A DNA stretch of 64,000 nt, from contig CAKJVC010000142.1 of assembly GCA_918026815.1 (NCBI GenBank), forward strand, positions 62,001-126,000, written 5' to 3'. Below, in pieces: positions 44,733 to 56,278 of the stretch. Made by a program: the position numbers and the translations under genes. Position 1 is the stretch's first letter; every line of letters begins with the position of its first letter. This DNA is from Chalara sp. BL73. Its lineage: Eukaryota > Ascomycota > Leotiomycetes > Helotiales. The notes below the pieces were generated by a model, which worked only from the letters and a program-made list of their open reading frames with translations, ran no database searches and was not told the origin of the DNA.

Positions 44733-46327
44733 CTAATAGCGTGTGATTGTGCTCTGGTGTTTCTCCTTTGGCGTGAATTTTGGACGCAGACTTCTCAACA
44801 GTTTTAAAAACTCCTCATAGCTATAACCCCGTTCGCGAATGAATTGACTTATTTGCACAATTGCAAGTGGAAGACCACCGAGAAGCTGACAAATTTTCGA
44901 CAGTGCAGCTCCTTCTATCTCCATTTCGGCTGGGAGGCCAGCCAGGGCGGACAGGGCTTGTTTCCCAGCTTCCGTGGTGAAGGAGTGCAGATGTAAGATG
45001 TTCGAAGTTCTTTTGGAAGCAATAGACGAGTATCGGGTTGTAATGAGAATCGACCCTCGATTGCTTGAAGGCCATACTGGTAAAACAACGCTGATATCCT
45101 CAACGTTGTCAAAGATCAAGAGAAAGGTTCGGCCGGAGGAATTCAACCAATCTTTCGCTTTGGTGACCATCTGCATATCTTCTTCCTTTGCGTCCGTATC
45201 ATTTCTCCCTAAGCCGAGCTTTGAAGAAATATTGGCGATTACTTGGGACATTTTTATGAGTCTCGGATGGTATCCAGACGATGACATCGAAAAGTTTCAT
45301 AGAAGTGTTGGCATAATGAAGGGCAACTTGCGACTTTCCTACTCCTCCAAGTCCATGAATACCATGACCTTTAGCTCATACTTATCTTCTTGAGGACTGG
45401 GATTCAGGGTCGTACGGACCTGGAAAACTTCTTCTGATCGTTCTAGAAACTGAGCATTCAGACCATACGGTAATACATGACAAGGAAGGTTTCCTTGCTC
45501 ACTAAACGAGAAAGTTTTCATATTTGCGATGACGTTCAAGGTCTCCGCAGAGCCTGCTTCGCGCGTCATGCGAATGATGTCAACTTCTTTATCCACACGT
45601 CGAGAGTGCTTCTGTAGGTTTGTAATTGTCCCTAAAAACTTCCTGTTGAATTGAGACCAGATCGTTTGTACTTCTAGCAAAATTAGGATTGTTTCGGAAA
45701 AAAGTGATTGCCTGTGCACAAAACAAGATGACATCCGTGTACACATCACAAAGAGCGTTTTCCAGTGCTGGCGTCATAGGGAGGTGCTTTTCATAGTTTT
45801 TATACTTTGGGAGAGTGGTTTCCAGATCATTCAACATTTGAATGATCTTTGGAAAAGCTGGTCGGGAAAGCTAGGCAAATGTTTAGTAAAGCTGTCTCGA
45901 AAGAGCAAGCGGCATTGGCCCACAATAAGGAGTAGTCGGATCGACCCCCATATCACTGCTGCAACCCGACCATTCATTCCCAACGCCATGGCGGCTGTAG
46001 CTGCAAAATTACTCAGGTCCAGTAGGACTTTCTTTAACACATTAAGATCTTCAGTGGCACTTTCAGAAGCGGGAAGCGTCCTGATCTGATTGAGAAGCTC
46101 TTCCGGATCCTTGATGTCCCAAAGGCCCTTGTCAATGGCATGGCCCTTATAGCCACCGTTCGCGAGTTCATCGTAGTACCTCTGGAGAGCCGCTTTCCAG
46201 ATCTTGTTATCCCGCCCCGAGGATCGCGACCGATTGGTCTTCGGTTCGGCGATTCTCTCGGGTTGCTGGGCCGCGGCTTGTGTGAGTGAGGCGGAATCAA
46301 GTCGAACCTCTCTTAAATATTGAAGGC
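44733..46327 (-). pseudogene. NB-ARC (NLR/STAND) protein, frameshifted and C-terminally truncated
   Basis: The 5' part encodes the helical N-terminal domain of fungal STAND proteins (KIWKAALQRYYDELANG; VAAVIWGSIRLLLI). It is interrupted by a probable 53-bp intron (45871-45923, unusual GTGGGC donor) and continues with PKIIQMLNDLETTLPKY. The NB-ARC domain follows: P-loop GLGGVGKSQVALHYA, LLIFDNVED (Walker B), SILITTR and GGLPLAI. The reading frame changes near 45675, again near 45360, and back near 45255; the P-loop segment lies in a different frame from both neighbours. No intron fits at the last two points. It stops soon after the NB-ARC, without a repeat domain. No starting ATG was found. 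A dead immune/allorecognition-type gene is the best reading. Confidence 0.78.
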
Positions 46328-46722
46328 TGATCTGGGTTTCATACCGTCACAGCTGTTAATGAGAAGAAGTCTTCACCTTCGCCCAAGGATGGCCATGAGA
46401 TGAGACCCTCGACGCCTGGCGCTTACATGGCATCACAGGCGGGGTTGGGTGCCTACCGCTGCGACTTGGTCCCCTGCATATTCGGCATGGAAGATCTGAA
46501 ACTTCCACTTAAAAATAGGGCTTTTTGGTAAACCCACCAAGAATAATTAAATAGCGGGAGGCCCACTACTCTCAGCCTTTTCAGTCGGCACATGCCCACA
46601 GAGATATATCCGTTTAACAATTATAAGACGGAGCAAGCGGGCCAGGCGAGATATTCGAGAAAAGATTGCGGCCTCGGCACTCCTATTCGTCTCGCCTGGT
46701 TCTACACAGAAACAAATCAGGT
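46328..46722. other. Divergent intergenic region
   Basis: Lies between the NB-ARC pseudogene (minus) and the 46723 gene (plus). No ORF supported; a missing 5' exon of either gene could lie here. Confidence 0.5.
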
Positions 46723-48114
46723 ATGGCATCGACTATTCCCCAAAATTGTCCAGCGTTTTTTTATTTGATGATATCCAGAAAAGAATCGTGGAACGTCGTT
46801 GACAGAGTCCCAGATTCGAGTTCTGTCCCAAGCAAGTCTCCGCAAACCGTCGATCCTTCTATCTTAACTATCCTTCAACCCCAAATTGATGAGCGTGGGA
46901 ACCCCTATGCACCGACTTCCATACCATCCTGCTTCGACTGGTACCAAAAATGGCTTTGCACTCAAATATCTACCCTCCCAGAAGCCATAGCCTCCCTTCT
47001 CGCCAATGACACGGATCTCAATACAACAAGTTTGAGAGAAAACTCAAGATTCCACCAAACTTTTCTAGCTATCAATCAAATAGTTCGTTCACAAAACGAC
47101 CTGAGCATCGATGAGATCTTAGGAAAGCTCAAGGAAATGGATTGTCTGGCGTCTTATTCAGGTACACACGATGTTTTGGTCTTACAGCGACGTCTTGTAT
47201 TCGCTATGCTGGGCTGGGAATCGATGCTCTTTCTTCCCGCTCCGGATATGACGAGCTCATCTAATCTCAACATATACAGAGCACCTGGGGAGCCAAACTC
47301 AGATCTCATATTTGATAATTGGAGTGTTTCAATGGATCTAGCGGATCGTCCGCTTGCAATTCTGTTGAAAGCCTTTGGTAATCTTTTACCAGCTCGCTCT
47401 TGCTCATCCGAAATTATTTCCAGCGAACGCACAAAACAAGCAATTTCGTGGAAGGATTTAAGTTCTTCGGACATCAACGGATATCTTTTGCATACTTTAC
47501 TACGAGTAAACATTCGCTGGGTAGATACTCTTTCTCTGCATCTCGATTATGACAAATCAACAAGATCATTATCACTTTTTCGATATCCATCCTTTTGCGT
47601 TGCTATGCTATAGTTTAGGGGAGTAATTTATTCTTTTGTTAGCACAGAATTATATTTGATTGATCCAAGAGCCACATCCGAAGAGATCACTTATTTTCTC
47701 AAAGAGACTTTGCTCTCTTATCGACTCCTCTTTGGACACGCCAAAGCCTCAAGACGCTTCTTCAGAAACATGTCGAAGTCGGAAACACTGCTATGTTGTA
47801 ATCCTGATCCTCTCTTACGGCTGCTTTGCATTGACGAATATTTCGCTCACCCATTCGTTCCCCCCGATCGCAACGTATATGTGACCGCACAGGATTTCCT
47901 TATTTTAGGGCCACGGGTGGAGAGGCTGGCTAATGAAATTAACGTGGCCAAGCCCCAGTCATTGATTGATTTGCTTCATGATCGAAGAGATACCCTGCAG
48001 TACTGGACTTTTTGGTTTGTTGCCATCTTTGGGAGTATTAGTATCTTCTTGAGCATAGTGCAAGTGGTTCTGGCCACGATCCAAGTATTACAGGGAAGTG
48101 GAAAAGTATCGTGA
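46723..48114 (+). CDS. Conserved fungal hypothetical protein with C-terminal TM helix
   Basis: The first exon runs from ATG 46723 to near 47587-47613. Motifs such as LLANDTDLNTTSLRENSRFH, FAMLGWESMLFLPAP and SLSLFRYPSFC belong, from memory, to an uncharacterised ascomycete family. The second part, from about 47650, has LIDPRATSEEITYFLKETLL, RDTLQYWTFWFVAIFG and a long final helix (ISIFLSIVQVVLATIQVL). The junction is unresolved: TAG at 47611 ends the first frame, and no donor/acceptor pair of normal size restores phase, so a frameshift or weak splice site must lie at 47600-47650. The function is unknown. It is divergent from the adjacent NB-ARC pseudogene. Confidence 0.68.
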
Positions 48115-49063
48115 TATGGAGTCAAAGGAGTCTTGGTGCCTTTTCATAGATAGATATCCCTTGTATTAGTTAAGTGAATAGTTTAATCAGCGTTCGTGTT
48201 CCCAAGCATTAGCAATCCCCAGAACATTGAACCCCTACGTGCCCCACTCTCCTGGGGTCAGGAGGCATCTCGCTAAGTGGGTAACCCCCAAGGACCTCAA
48301 GCTCGATGCCCCCGGACAGACGCCAACTAAGACGGGCCTTGATACCTGCCTGTGTGATCAACATTATGGTCTGCAATCTCCTATTATTTTTTGGCACCCA
48401 TCCCCAAATCATGATTCAAATCTTTGCGATCAGTCCTCCAATGGCTGTACCCCTGATACAGTACCTGTACTCCAGTGACCGTTTCCCTAGATGTTAAAGT
48501 CAATTCTTGAATTGCGATACTCAAGATCTCGAAAGCAATGGCGGACGCTGAAACCAAGGCGAAATCCCAAATCCCAGATTATATTCTTAGAATCTGAGTC
48601 TTTATATCGAAATAAATAAAAAAAGATATTGTATAACAGATTTGAGGCCAAGGTACCTCTAGACGGTAGAGCTATTCCAATTCTCCTCTGTCTAGAACTT
48701 GATCTGCCGACAGCATAACCCTGATATTCGAATATTTGTTCCCATATTCAAAACCCGGTTCTTGGAATAAGAACCAACCCGATCTGAGGCTCATATTCAT
48801 CTAGACTTAGGAGATAGCCCAGTTTTCCTCAGTCTGTGGTCGTATGTACTGATAGTATTGTGTATAGTAATTTATCAAAGTCTTAAAAGTTATTTCCTTA
48901 GACAAGTTTTTAAGAAATACAATTTTTGTACCTATAGAAAGTTACAGATATTCTAGAGTTTATTAGTGCCTTAGGTAGGTGTTAATTAATCCTTCAGTTG
49001 GCTTGCTTTACACCTTGCAAGTGTGGATACCTGCTATCCAAGGTCCACATATTGTAAGGTTGA
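48115..49063. other. Gene-free region with repeats
   Basis: A GC-rich island at 48235-48410 (opening TGCCCCACTCTCCTGGGGTC) stands out from the AT-rich surroundings but has no ORF support. A second copy of the short dispersed repeat lies at 48781-48848. Confidence 0.5.
48781..48848 (+). repeat. Short dispersed repeat, copy 2
   Basis: Same GATCTGAGGC...GATAGCCCAGTT(T/C)TCCTCAG unit as at 43711, located 216 bp before a solo LTR. A weaker relative (AGCTATTCCAATTCTCCTC) lies at about 48668-48695. Confidence 0.7.
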
Positions 49064-49238
49064 TGTCACGACACGTGCTGTGGATCTACATATACAGAGG
49101 GCAACGGTGGTTATCATACGAGAATCATAGCTGAGGAAGGAAGAGGAGCTTGGGGAGAACAGGCATATATACACAAGGGAGCTTTAGTGGCTCGGCTACA
49201 GCAGGTCACGTGCTCAAACAAGGGTCGGTACCGTGACA
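49064..49238 (+). mobile_element. Solo LTR, copy 1, with intact target duplication
   Basis: 175 bp running from TGTCACG to CGTGACA (TG..CA with 7-bp inverted ends), flanked by a perfect 5-bp duplication GTTGA (49059-49063 and 49239-49243). It contains a TATATAC motif. A second copy is at 58515-58687 and a 3' fragment at about 51381-51403. No internal region, gag or pol is present. Confidence 0.85.
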
Positions 49239-49761
49239 GTTGAAGTGTTGAAGATCTGTGATATCATCTTTAAAATCAACAGTATTCAGGCTATAGATAT
49301 AGTCAAAAAGAAAAGTTTGACCGGTTTCATTAGGCTGTAAAAGATTGCGGGAAGTACCATCAGGGACTTTTAGTTGCACAAATAATAACATGGTTAGAAA
49401 TGTGGGGGAAAAGGGGGCCCAATCATTAGACTTTGTTTCATAATAGGCTTGAATTAGAAAATAATCGCACAAATAAACAACATCTCAGAGTAACTAGTAT
49501 CAGCAAATGACCAGTTAAACGGCATTTGAATGAAACAAAAGACAACTAACATCCATATAATTGAATCGGCTAAAGAAATAATTCCGTTGTCCTAATTCGT
49601 ATGGTGGACAGATTTTCTTGCGTCTCCATTTTAACCCGGACACTTCACCTATATAACTATCAGGTAGATTGCGTACTTTCCTTATTGTCTTGCCTAACTG
49701 TTTTTCTCATGAAAATCTACCTCAATTGTTCTTTATAATACTCTGGTTTATAATCGATAAA
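49239..49761. other. Intergenic region
   Basis: No gene supported; promoter side of the secreted protein gene at 49762. Confidence 0.55.
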
Positions 49762-50544
49762 ATGCAGCTTACCTATTTGCTAGCCCTTTTACCAGCTGTT
49801 CATGGCTTGGATTTAGGGTCTTTATTCAATCTTGGTAGTCCCACTAGCTCCATCAAAAGTCCTGTCAAGCGCGATAGTTGGGGCGGAGCGGTGTCTTTGG
49901 GTCCCTCGAAGTCTACTATCATCCGTGCGATCACAACCATAACCCCTGGTACGGCGCCGTCCACGCAGGCTGGTGTGTTATTTCTATGGCCAGGAATGTC
50001 TAATGGAACTGGTGACTTGGTTCAGACTACTTTGGTAAGGATCTCTGATCGCAAGCTTATGGAGGTGATGTGTACCAGCTGAAACCCCTAGGAATCGTGG
50101 CCCGACAACAGCTGGTGCGGTGCCACCGCAGGCCAGTGGTGTATTCGATGTTCGCTCTTCGGCTGGTTTGGACAACTCGATGGGCCGGCATCTCCAGTGT
50201 CTGGTTCAACGCCTGTCACTATTGAGTATGCCCTTCAGAGTGACGGGCAAACATGGAAGCAGACAGCGACCAACGCCAACACTGGTGCGGTCCTCAGCAC
50301 CTTTAGCTATAAGTCAGGTCCCTATATGCGAGGATATGGAACGGGAACGGAGTGCAATAACGGATGCACACCTACTATTGCAACGCAGACGTATACAAAC
50401 ACAGTCATAACACTTGCCGCTGCGGACACAACCTTTGGTAACACAATTGCAACAAGTCAGGGAGCAACATATAGTGGGCTTACATCGAGCAGTGGAGGAA
50501 AGGTTTGGTCTATTGCAAAAATGGTTATTCCGAAGATGTCATAG
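49762..50544 (+). CDS. Secreted fungal protein, probable beta-sandwich fold
   Basis: Exons 49762-50034 and 50092-50544 join in phase 0 across a 57-bp intron, giving 241 residues. A signal peptide (MQLTYLLALLPAVHGLD) and a Kex2-type KR site (SPVKRDSWGG) precede a mature domain. That domain contains GVLFLWPGMSNGTGDLVQTT, SWPDNSWCGATAGQWCIRCS, SDGQTWKQTATN and GYGTGTECNNGC. The pattern recalls extracellular fungal proteins of concanavalin/jelly-roll type. I cannot assign an enzyme class and see no certain catalytic residues. Four Cys could form disulfides. Confidence 0.72.
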
Positions 50545-52084
50545 TTACGCTGGAATAACGTTTCTATTTTGAGTGATATTTACCAAGAATTATCCTGCAT
50601 GGTAGTTTTTAGGCTAGTTTTCAACAAACAACGATACGGCTAGTGATTCAATGATAGGCTGTATTAAGTTTTATCAAATGTTATTCGTCTAAAGTGTAGA
50701 GGAGCCCTAAACCCAATGGCTAGTTCTTAGCGCCTTTGGTAAGACGATTGGCAATTTGTATCTGATGAAGTGCGATAATTTATTATTGTCAAGAGAGTCA
50801 AGATCTGCGGAGTTCGAGATGAAATCATCTCCATTAAACCTAAAAACCTGAGAAGTTAACCCCAATCATACCAGTTCTAGAACCGACTCCAGAGCCACAG
50901 TGGTATATTTGAGAGTCTAAACCAGCGAAGCGTAAGATTAAGGGGGCAGGGTGATATATTCGGAGTGTTGCAAGACTAATCTCTAAGGTTCCGAGTTCCT
51001 GCGGCTCCTTTACCTATACCTCTCAGCTTGATGCAGACCTTATTCCCATGACCAGTGAAAGCACTAGTGATATCACGATATATTGACCTCTAAAATCAAA
51101 TACTATACACCACGCAATATGAGATTTGAAAATTGTATACGTATCACGGCCAAATTTGCAATATCATATTATATCATACTACACTGTGATATACTACGAT
51201 ATCGACCTAAAATGAAGCTATTCCCAATTAGTAATACATAATGGCCTATCTCGAGAGATTTCATCTAGATTTGCTTTTCTAATACTGTAACGACAGCAAT
51301 AGAAATAGGCTTTACTGCTGCGCTAACGGGCCAAAAGGTACTAGAATTAAGCGAAAAGTCAATTCCCTATTCGGTTATATATAGGTCACGTGTACCGTGA
51401 CAAGGAGCAGAAAATCCTCGGCAATTTAGGTACGTTTTAGCTGCGGAGCCGCATTTCAACCTTGGCGTGATATTATAGTATATTGCCAATATGATATAAG
51501 ATCAAAATTTCATATTAATACTAGTGCTCTACGAGATATCTTATACTAATACTAGCGTAGTATCAAAAAGTCGATCTCATATGACTCAAGCCGCAATATC
51601 ACTAAATATCACCATACTAGTGCTTTCACTGAAGTAGATTATAGGGTGCCAAAAAAAAAAAGTGGTGTAAATGAAGATGATGAGTTCGGAGGAACGACAG
51701 AGGCTATCGGAGGAGTATAGAGAGTATAAGGCTAAGAGGGAGGAGATGGTGAGAAAGGAATGCATACGAGTTGCGATGTTGAGAGGCATAGGAGAAGACG
51801 AATTAAGAAGCGAATTTCAGGATGCAGTCTGAGAGAAGATTAGTGGCTAAAATATTCACGATGGGTCGGTCCTGCTCTGTAGTTTGTTGTTGGTATTACA
51901 TATATAATCTATATATCTATACGAGGTTCAGCCTTCTCGCAAGCTTGAAGGAGATACCTCGTAAGTAGCCTCGTCCGGACGTGCCGCCAAGGGCTCGGAC
52001 GGTCAAGTTTTGATGGGTGTTACATGACCCGGAAAACTTGACAAAGTCTTGGGAGATATTGTAATATTATATAGATATATAGAT
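50545..52084. other. AT-rich repeat-derived region
   Basis: No recognisable gene. It holds many TATAGTATATTGC/GATATACTACGATATC-type imperfect palindromes (51060-51230, 51470-51580) and a fragment of the solo-LTR 3' end at about 51381-51403. A short charged ORF near 51671 has no support. Confidence 0.5.
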
Positions 52085-52837
52085 ATATATATCGGCAAAT
52101 TTCTCGGATACCACCAAAAAGTCGATAAATATCTGAAATACCACCACTGAATTTGGAGGCTTTCCTATATACCACAAATAATGGTATTTCAGAAAGCTAC
52201 CAAATAATTGATAGTATCTGAGAAAGCCTCCAACACTTTTAAAATTTTTGATAGTATTTGAGAAAGCTTTCAACACTCGCTGTAAGCATGTTATAAATAC
52301 GCTGTAGTAATTACAATATACGCTATAGCAATACAATTACAATTACAATTACGCTGTAGCAACTACAGTACACCCTGTATTAATTACAATATACGCTGTA
52401 GCAATACGTAAAGCAGCAGTATAGTTATACTATATCGATATAAATTAATATATATAATATATTTAAGTTGTAATTGTAATTGTAATTGTTGCAGTGTATA
52501 TCTCTATAGCGTGTATTGTAGTTGCTACAGCGTAGTTGTTACAGCGTGTGTTATAGTTGCTACAACGTATTTAATTTGTAACTGTAATTGCAACTGTATT
52601 GCTATAGCAATAATCTTAACGCACTATAACTATAGCATATAAAATATTTGCCGATTTCAGAAAAACTACGTGTAACTACTAATATTTCTGAAATACCATC
52701 ATTTCGTCGGCAGATATCTAACGTACCACTGTTTTGAAACAGTGGTATGCCCGGAGAGCCTCCAAATTCGGTAGTGGTATTTGAGATATTTATCGACTTT
52801 TCGATGGTATTTCAGAAATTTGCCGTATATATATATT
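52085..52837. repeat. Long palindromic foldback element (about 750 bp)
   Basis: The outer about 80 bp are inverted: CGGCAAATTTCTCGGATACC then AAAGTCGATAAATATCT on the left matches CGGCAAATTTCTGAAATACC then AAAGTCGATAAATATCT read on the opposite strand from the right. The inner parts (CGCTGTAGCAATAC, AATTACAATTACAATTA against TAATTGTAATTGTAATTG, TACAGCGT) are also inverted around an AT-rich centre near 52440-52470. TATATATA flanks both ends. It has no ORF; a foldback/MITE-like transposon is the likeliest identity. Confidence 0.8.
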
Positions 52838-53111
52838 AAGACTAAGCTTCAGGCTAACACCATTACAAATGTGGAAATAATAGACGACAACTAATGATGT
52901 ATTAGAAGTGCCAAAGGTCTTGTGGAATTCTTAAAAGGCTAGCCGTACTAATATTGCAAAAAAATGGCAACAAAATTGCATACGAATTCAATACCCCCTC
53001 TTCCTAGACAAACTCGTCCTACCATATTTAGGGGTTTACAAGCCGTATAGTAACTAACTAAATGTTAACTAATTTCCCATCGTATAGGCTGTGTTCGTAA
53101 GAAATACGACG
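52838..53111. other. Intergenic region
   Basis: No gene supported. Confidence 0.55.
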
Positions 53112-54096
53112 TTAACTGCCGCATAGCTTGAGTAATTGTAAGCGGAGCTCCCTCAGAGTTGGGGCGGGAATGTTCACATACGCAGATGTGGCAGCAAACA
53201 CTTCGATCATCCTCACGTTAGTCATCAACGCCAGAGCCAGCGCGAAAGCACCAGAAGCTACAATCACAGATGCGAGCCGGATGACATTACTGTTTATAAA
53301 ATATAGCGCGGTGACCGAGCACACTGGAAACAGTGAAGCAAGGACGGTTGCTATCACTCGAACTGTGGCTGCGAGAAAACTGTTCCCGTAACGGTATACT
53401 CCTTTGTCGAGCCCATCTTCAATAGGGTTCTGTAGAGACCTTTAGTTACCGGTCTCCTAGCAGCCATTCTGAGTAGAGGGGTTGTACTCGGTGAAAGAAT
53501 TTCTGCATACTTTGAACCTCTCACCAATCAAGTGGTGCCACCATGGCACTACGGAGTATGTGACCCATCGGGAAAATATATCCGACGTAGGTCGCGAACT
53601 AAGTGCGATTAGATCTGCATCGTGCTTGTCGATATAGCATTCTTGATCAAGACCAAGCAAAGGAAAGTTTCCCATGTCTGGTCGCGCAAGCCACATGCGG
53701 AAGAATTCCCGATCGTAAGCCGCGGGTGGTCCAACTTTTGCAATTTGCGCTTGTTTGAGGATGGCATTATCTGCCAGAGATCCAGATTAGTGAAGTTTCT
53801 AGTATCAAATATATGTACGGACTGTACTGCTCTAGCTTCTCACGTATCTCTATAATTTTGATCCACTGCTCAGAATCTTCTTTTCCCTCGCTATGAGAGA
53901 GAGACCACCAGTCTTTGTTGGAAACCATTCGAGCCGTACTGTTCTGTTGGGCAAGGCTGTACAATTGGAATTCTAGATGGGTAAGCTCAGCCTGAAGATA
54001 TAGCAAATTCTGTGCATTGAGTGCCTTAAACCGTCTGAATATCGCGTACTCGTCTTGTCTGCCCATAAAACGGGCCACTTTGCAATATCCTTCCAT
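53112..54096 (-). CDS. DUF6594 family membrane protein
   Basis: Three exons, 54096-53823, 53770-53511 and 53429-53112, join in phase (introns 52 and 81 bp), giving 283 residues. The order of motifs fits the fungal DUF6594 domain: YAIFRRFKALNAQNLLYLQA, LTHLEFQL, ILKQAQIAKVGPP, REFFRMWL, DKHDADLIAL, PWWHHLIGERFK, NPIEDGL. Hydrophobic helices follow at the C-terminus (VRVIATVLASLFPVCSVTAL; VIVASGAFALALALMT; VFAATSAY). The family is common and expanded in ascomycetes, with unknown function. The first intron uses a GTCCGT donor. Confidence 0.82.
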
Positions 54097-54664
54097 AGTG
54101 AACTTGGTATGAAGTGAAGAGGATTAGTTGAGGAAGTAGTGGATGCTATTCTAATCACGCTGCTGAAAACACTATCTACTCACTGGTAGCCTTGATTGCA
54201 CTGGGTGTAAAGAACTATCATACATACCACTAAGCCTTTTACACAAAAGTTGCATGAAATGTAATCTACCAAGAATACCGCAGCCATTCACGTATGTTTT
54301 GCACCCTACCGAAGAAAGGATAGTACTTCTGACTAGGCAGAGTTGGCTTACGGAACATTTTTGAGGCTGGCGATTTGAGCCACAGCCTGATCGTATCACA
54401 GTGCAACTAGGAGGCAGCCTATCTGCAAGTTCTATAGAAGATTACAAACCCTTGAGTATGCCTAGGCTAGGCACACTCAAGGCTAGAAAAAAATGCATTC
54501 GAAAGATTGATTAATTAAAGTTAATAGGCACGCTTTATATATTATTTTAATAGTTGCTGTGCCACTTCTGAGTTGCGCCCGGGTCATGCTAGGTTCTTTG
54601 TGCCTTCTCTGGACCAAGTGAATTCTCTCAACTTCGTCATTCATATAACCTAATTACTGGGATA
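54097..54664. other. Divergent intergenic region
   Basis: Promoter space between the DUF6594 gene and the retropepsin-like gene. A 75-codon minus ORF (54172-54399) is unsupported. Confidence 0.5.
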
Positions 54665-55544
54665 ATGGCTTTAGCAAGAGATGAAAGAGGAACTGCCCCT
54701 CTAGAAAATGGAGCAGAGGAGCGATTTATGGCGCAAGGATTCACTGAAAACCTCGTATCAGCGCCTTCAGCAGTTCAACCCTCCGCACCCCTCAACCCAG
54801 ATTTGATTCAGGAGCAGGATCAGCCTCCAAATTCGGTGAGTAACTTATATAGTGATGCATACCACTGCGGAAGCTCACGGCTACGTCTAAGGTGAACGCC
54901 GATAGTCCCACAATCTCTAGTCGGGCACATAATGACGGTAACTCTGAATGGTGGGCTGTGATTCTTACCAGCAGCAAACGCGGAGTAGAAGAATTCGACG
55001 TACGAGTAAAGGAAGATACGGGGACACCAGTCAACTGGATCCATCCTAACGTTCTCAAGCGTTGCAAACTCGATTCTCAGGTGGAGATTGGAAGTCCACA
55101 AATTTTCCAGGATATGAACGGTAGGAAAACTACACACGAGAGGGTTGTCAAAGTAACGTGGGTTGGGAGGAGGAAAACTAGTTTTGAAGAGGTCTTCTTT
55201 GTATCATCTACACGGTCGCCGATCGAAATGGTATTAGGCGGAAAGTTCGTAGATGAGAATGGACGTGCAAGCAATGTTTGTGCGGACAAACCGCAAACTC
55301 AAGATGCGCGCATGTATGTTGCCAAAAGAATGACGGTGAGTAGTATTCTTGGGTGGATTTGTCGCAAATGGTTAATGGTGGATAGAAAGAAGAGAAACAG
55401 AAGATGGAAGAGAGGCGGGAGGCGCATAAGAAGCAATCGGCTGAAGTGATTGCTCACAATTATGGGAAAATGGGAAGGGAGGGTTCATCGAAACAGAATA
55501 GGGACTCCTCTAAACAAACAAAAGACGGGACTAGAAACTCGTGA
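54665..55544 (+). CDS. Retropepsin-like aspartic protease domain protein, DTG present
   Basis: Exons 54665-54835, 54892-55335 and 55401-55544 join in phase 0 at both introns (56 and 65 bp), giving 252 residues. After a 60-residue variable N-terminus comes a retroviral-type protease-like domain. The candidate active-site motif is KEDTGTPVNWIHPNVLKR, followed by VVKVTWVGRRKTSFEEVFFV and a C-terminal EMVLGGKFVDENG, corresponding to the (I/V)(I/L)G.. strand. The tail is charged (KMEERREAHKK). No reverse transcriptase or integrase is nearby, so it is either domesticated or a stand-alone fungal family. Activity is unproven. The last intron lacks an obvious branch point. Confidence 0.68.
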
Positions 55545-56278
55545 GCACTTGGGCGATGGTTGGTATAGGACAAGACGCTCATGGAATTGGTTGCACAATA
55601 ACCAATTTAATATAGCACGAAGTAGCCCATGTCAGCTTGAACAGCGAAAGAAAACAACGACACATGGACTCTGAAGAAACAAAGGTGACAAAAATGCTAA
55701 TCCTGATTTCTTGCTAGTCTTTTGGTGGCCTCTGTCGTGACATCCAGCGTTGCTAATTGTACCTTAACTGCGAGGCCTGTTGCGCCACACAACCAGGTAC
55801 CAGATCCTACAGTCTCTCTTTCTGAACGCGAGGGCACGATACCAGACGCGGGGTTAGCCAATCGACTCAACTTACCCCGCCGACAAACCACCAATTACTA
55901 CTGTACCCATCATCGTACCTACAATCCACATCGCTGCATTTCTACCAGGCAACGCGACATATCTGCAACTGTTATTTCATCAATAATAATAGTAGACACA
56001 TTGTTGCTTGAAGCTTACTGCCATCATTGACCTTTGCGCACTTCGATCTACACCCCTGACGAATCGGACAACTATTGTCGCCGCCGGAATTCACACTGAC
56101 CGAATCGCAGATAACACCAGTCCCCAAAATCAAACAAGCGCCAGCTTCCTTCAACGGAGCAGCTCAAGCGCATTGTAACCTCGAGAATGTTGGGCGGCAG
56201 CACTTGCCCGGAACTGTTTACTGTTGCGACCCTAATCAATTTGTGCTACCCATAGTACACTGCGTGCCGCTCACATAA
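55545..56278. other. Intergenic region
   Basis: Two overlapping ORFs (55722-56030, 56075-56278) without domain support. 56075-56278 ends right before the next gene's ATG and contains several Cys, but is probably 5' leader. Confidence 0.45.

Noticed and set aside
51586..51850. Short charged ORFs on both strands
   Set aside because: They lie in repeat-derived AT-rich DNA and have no supporting signal.
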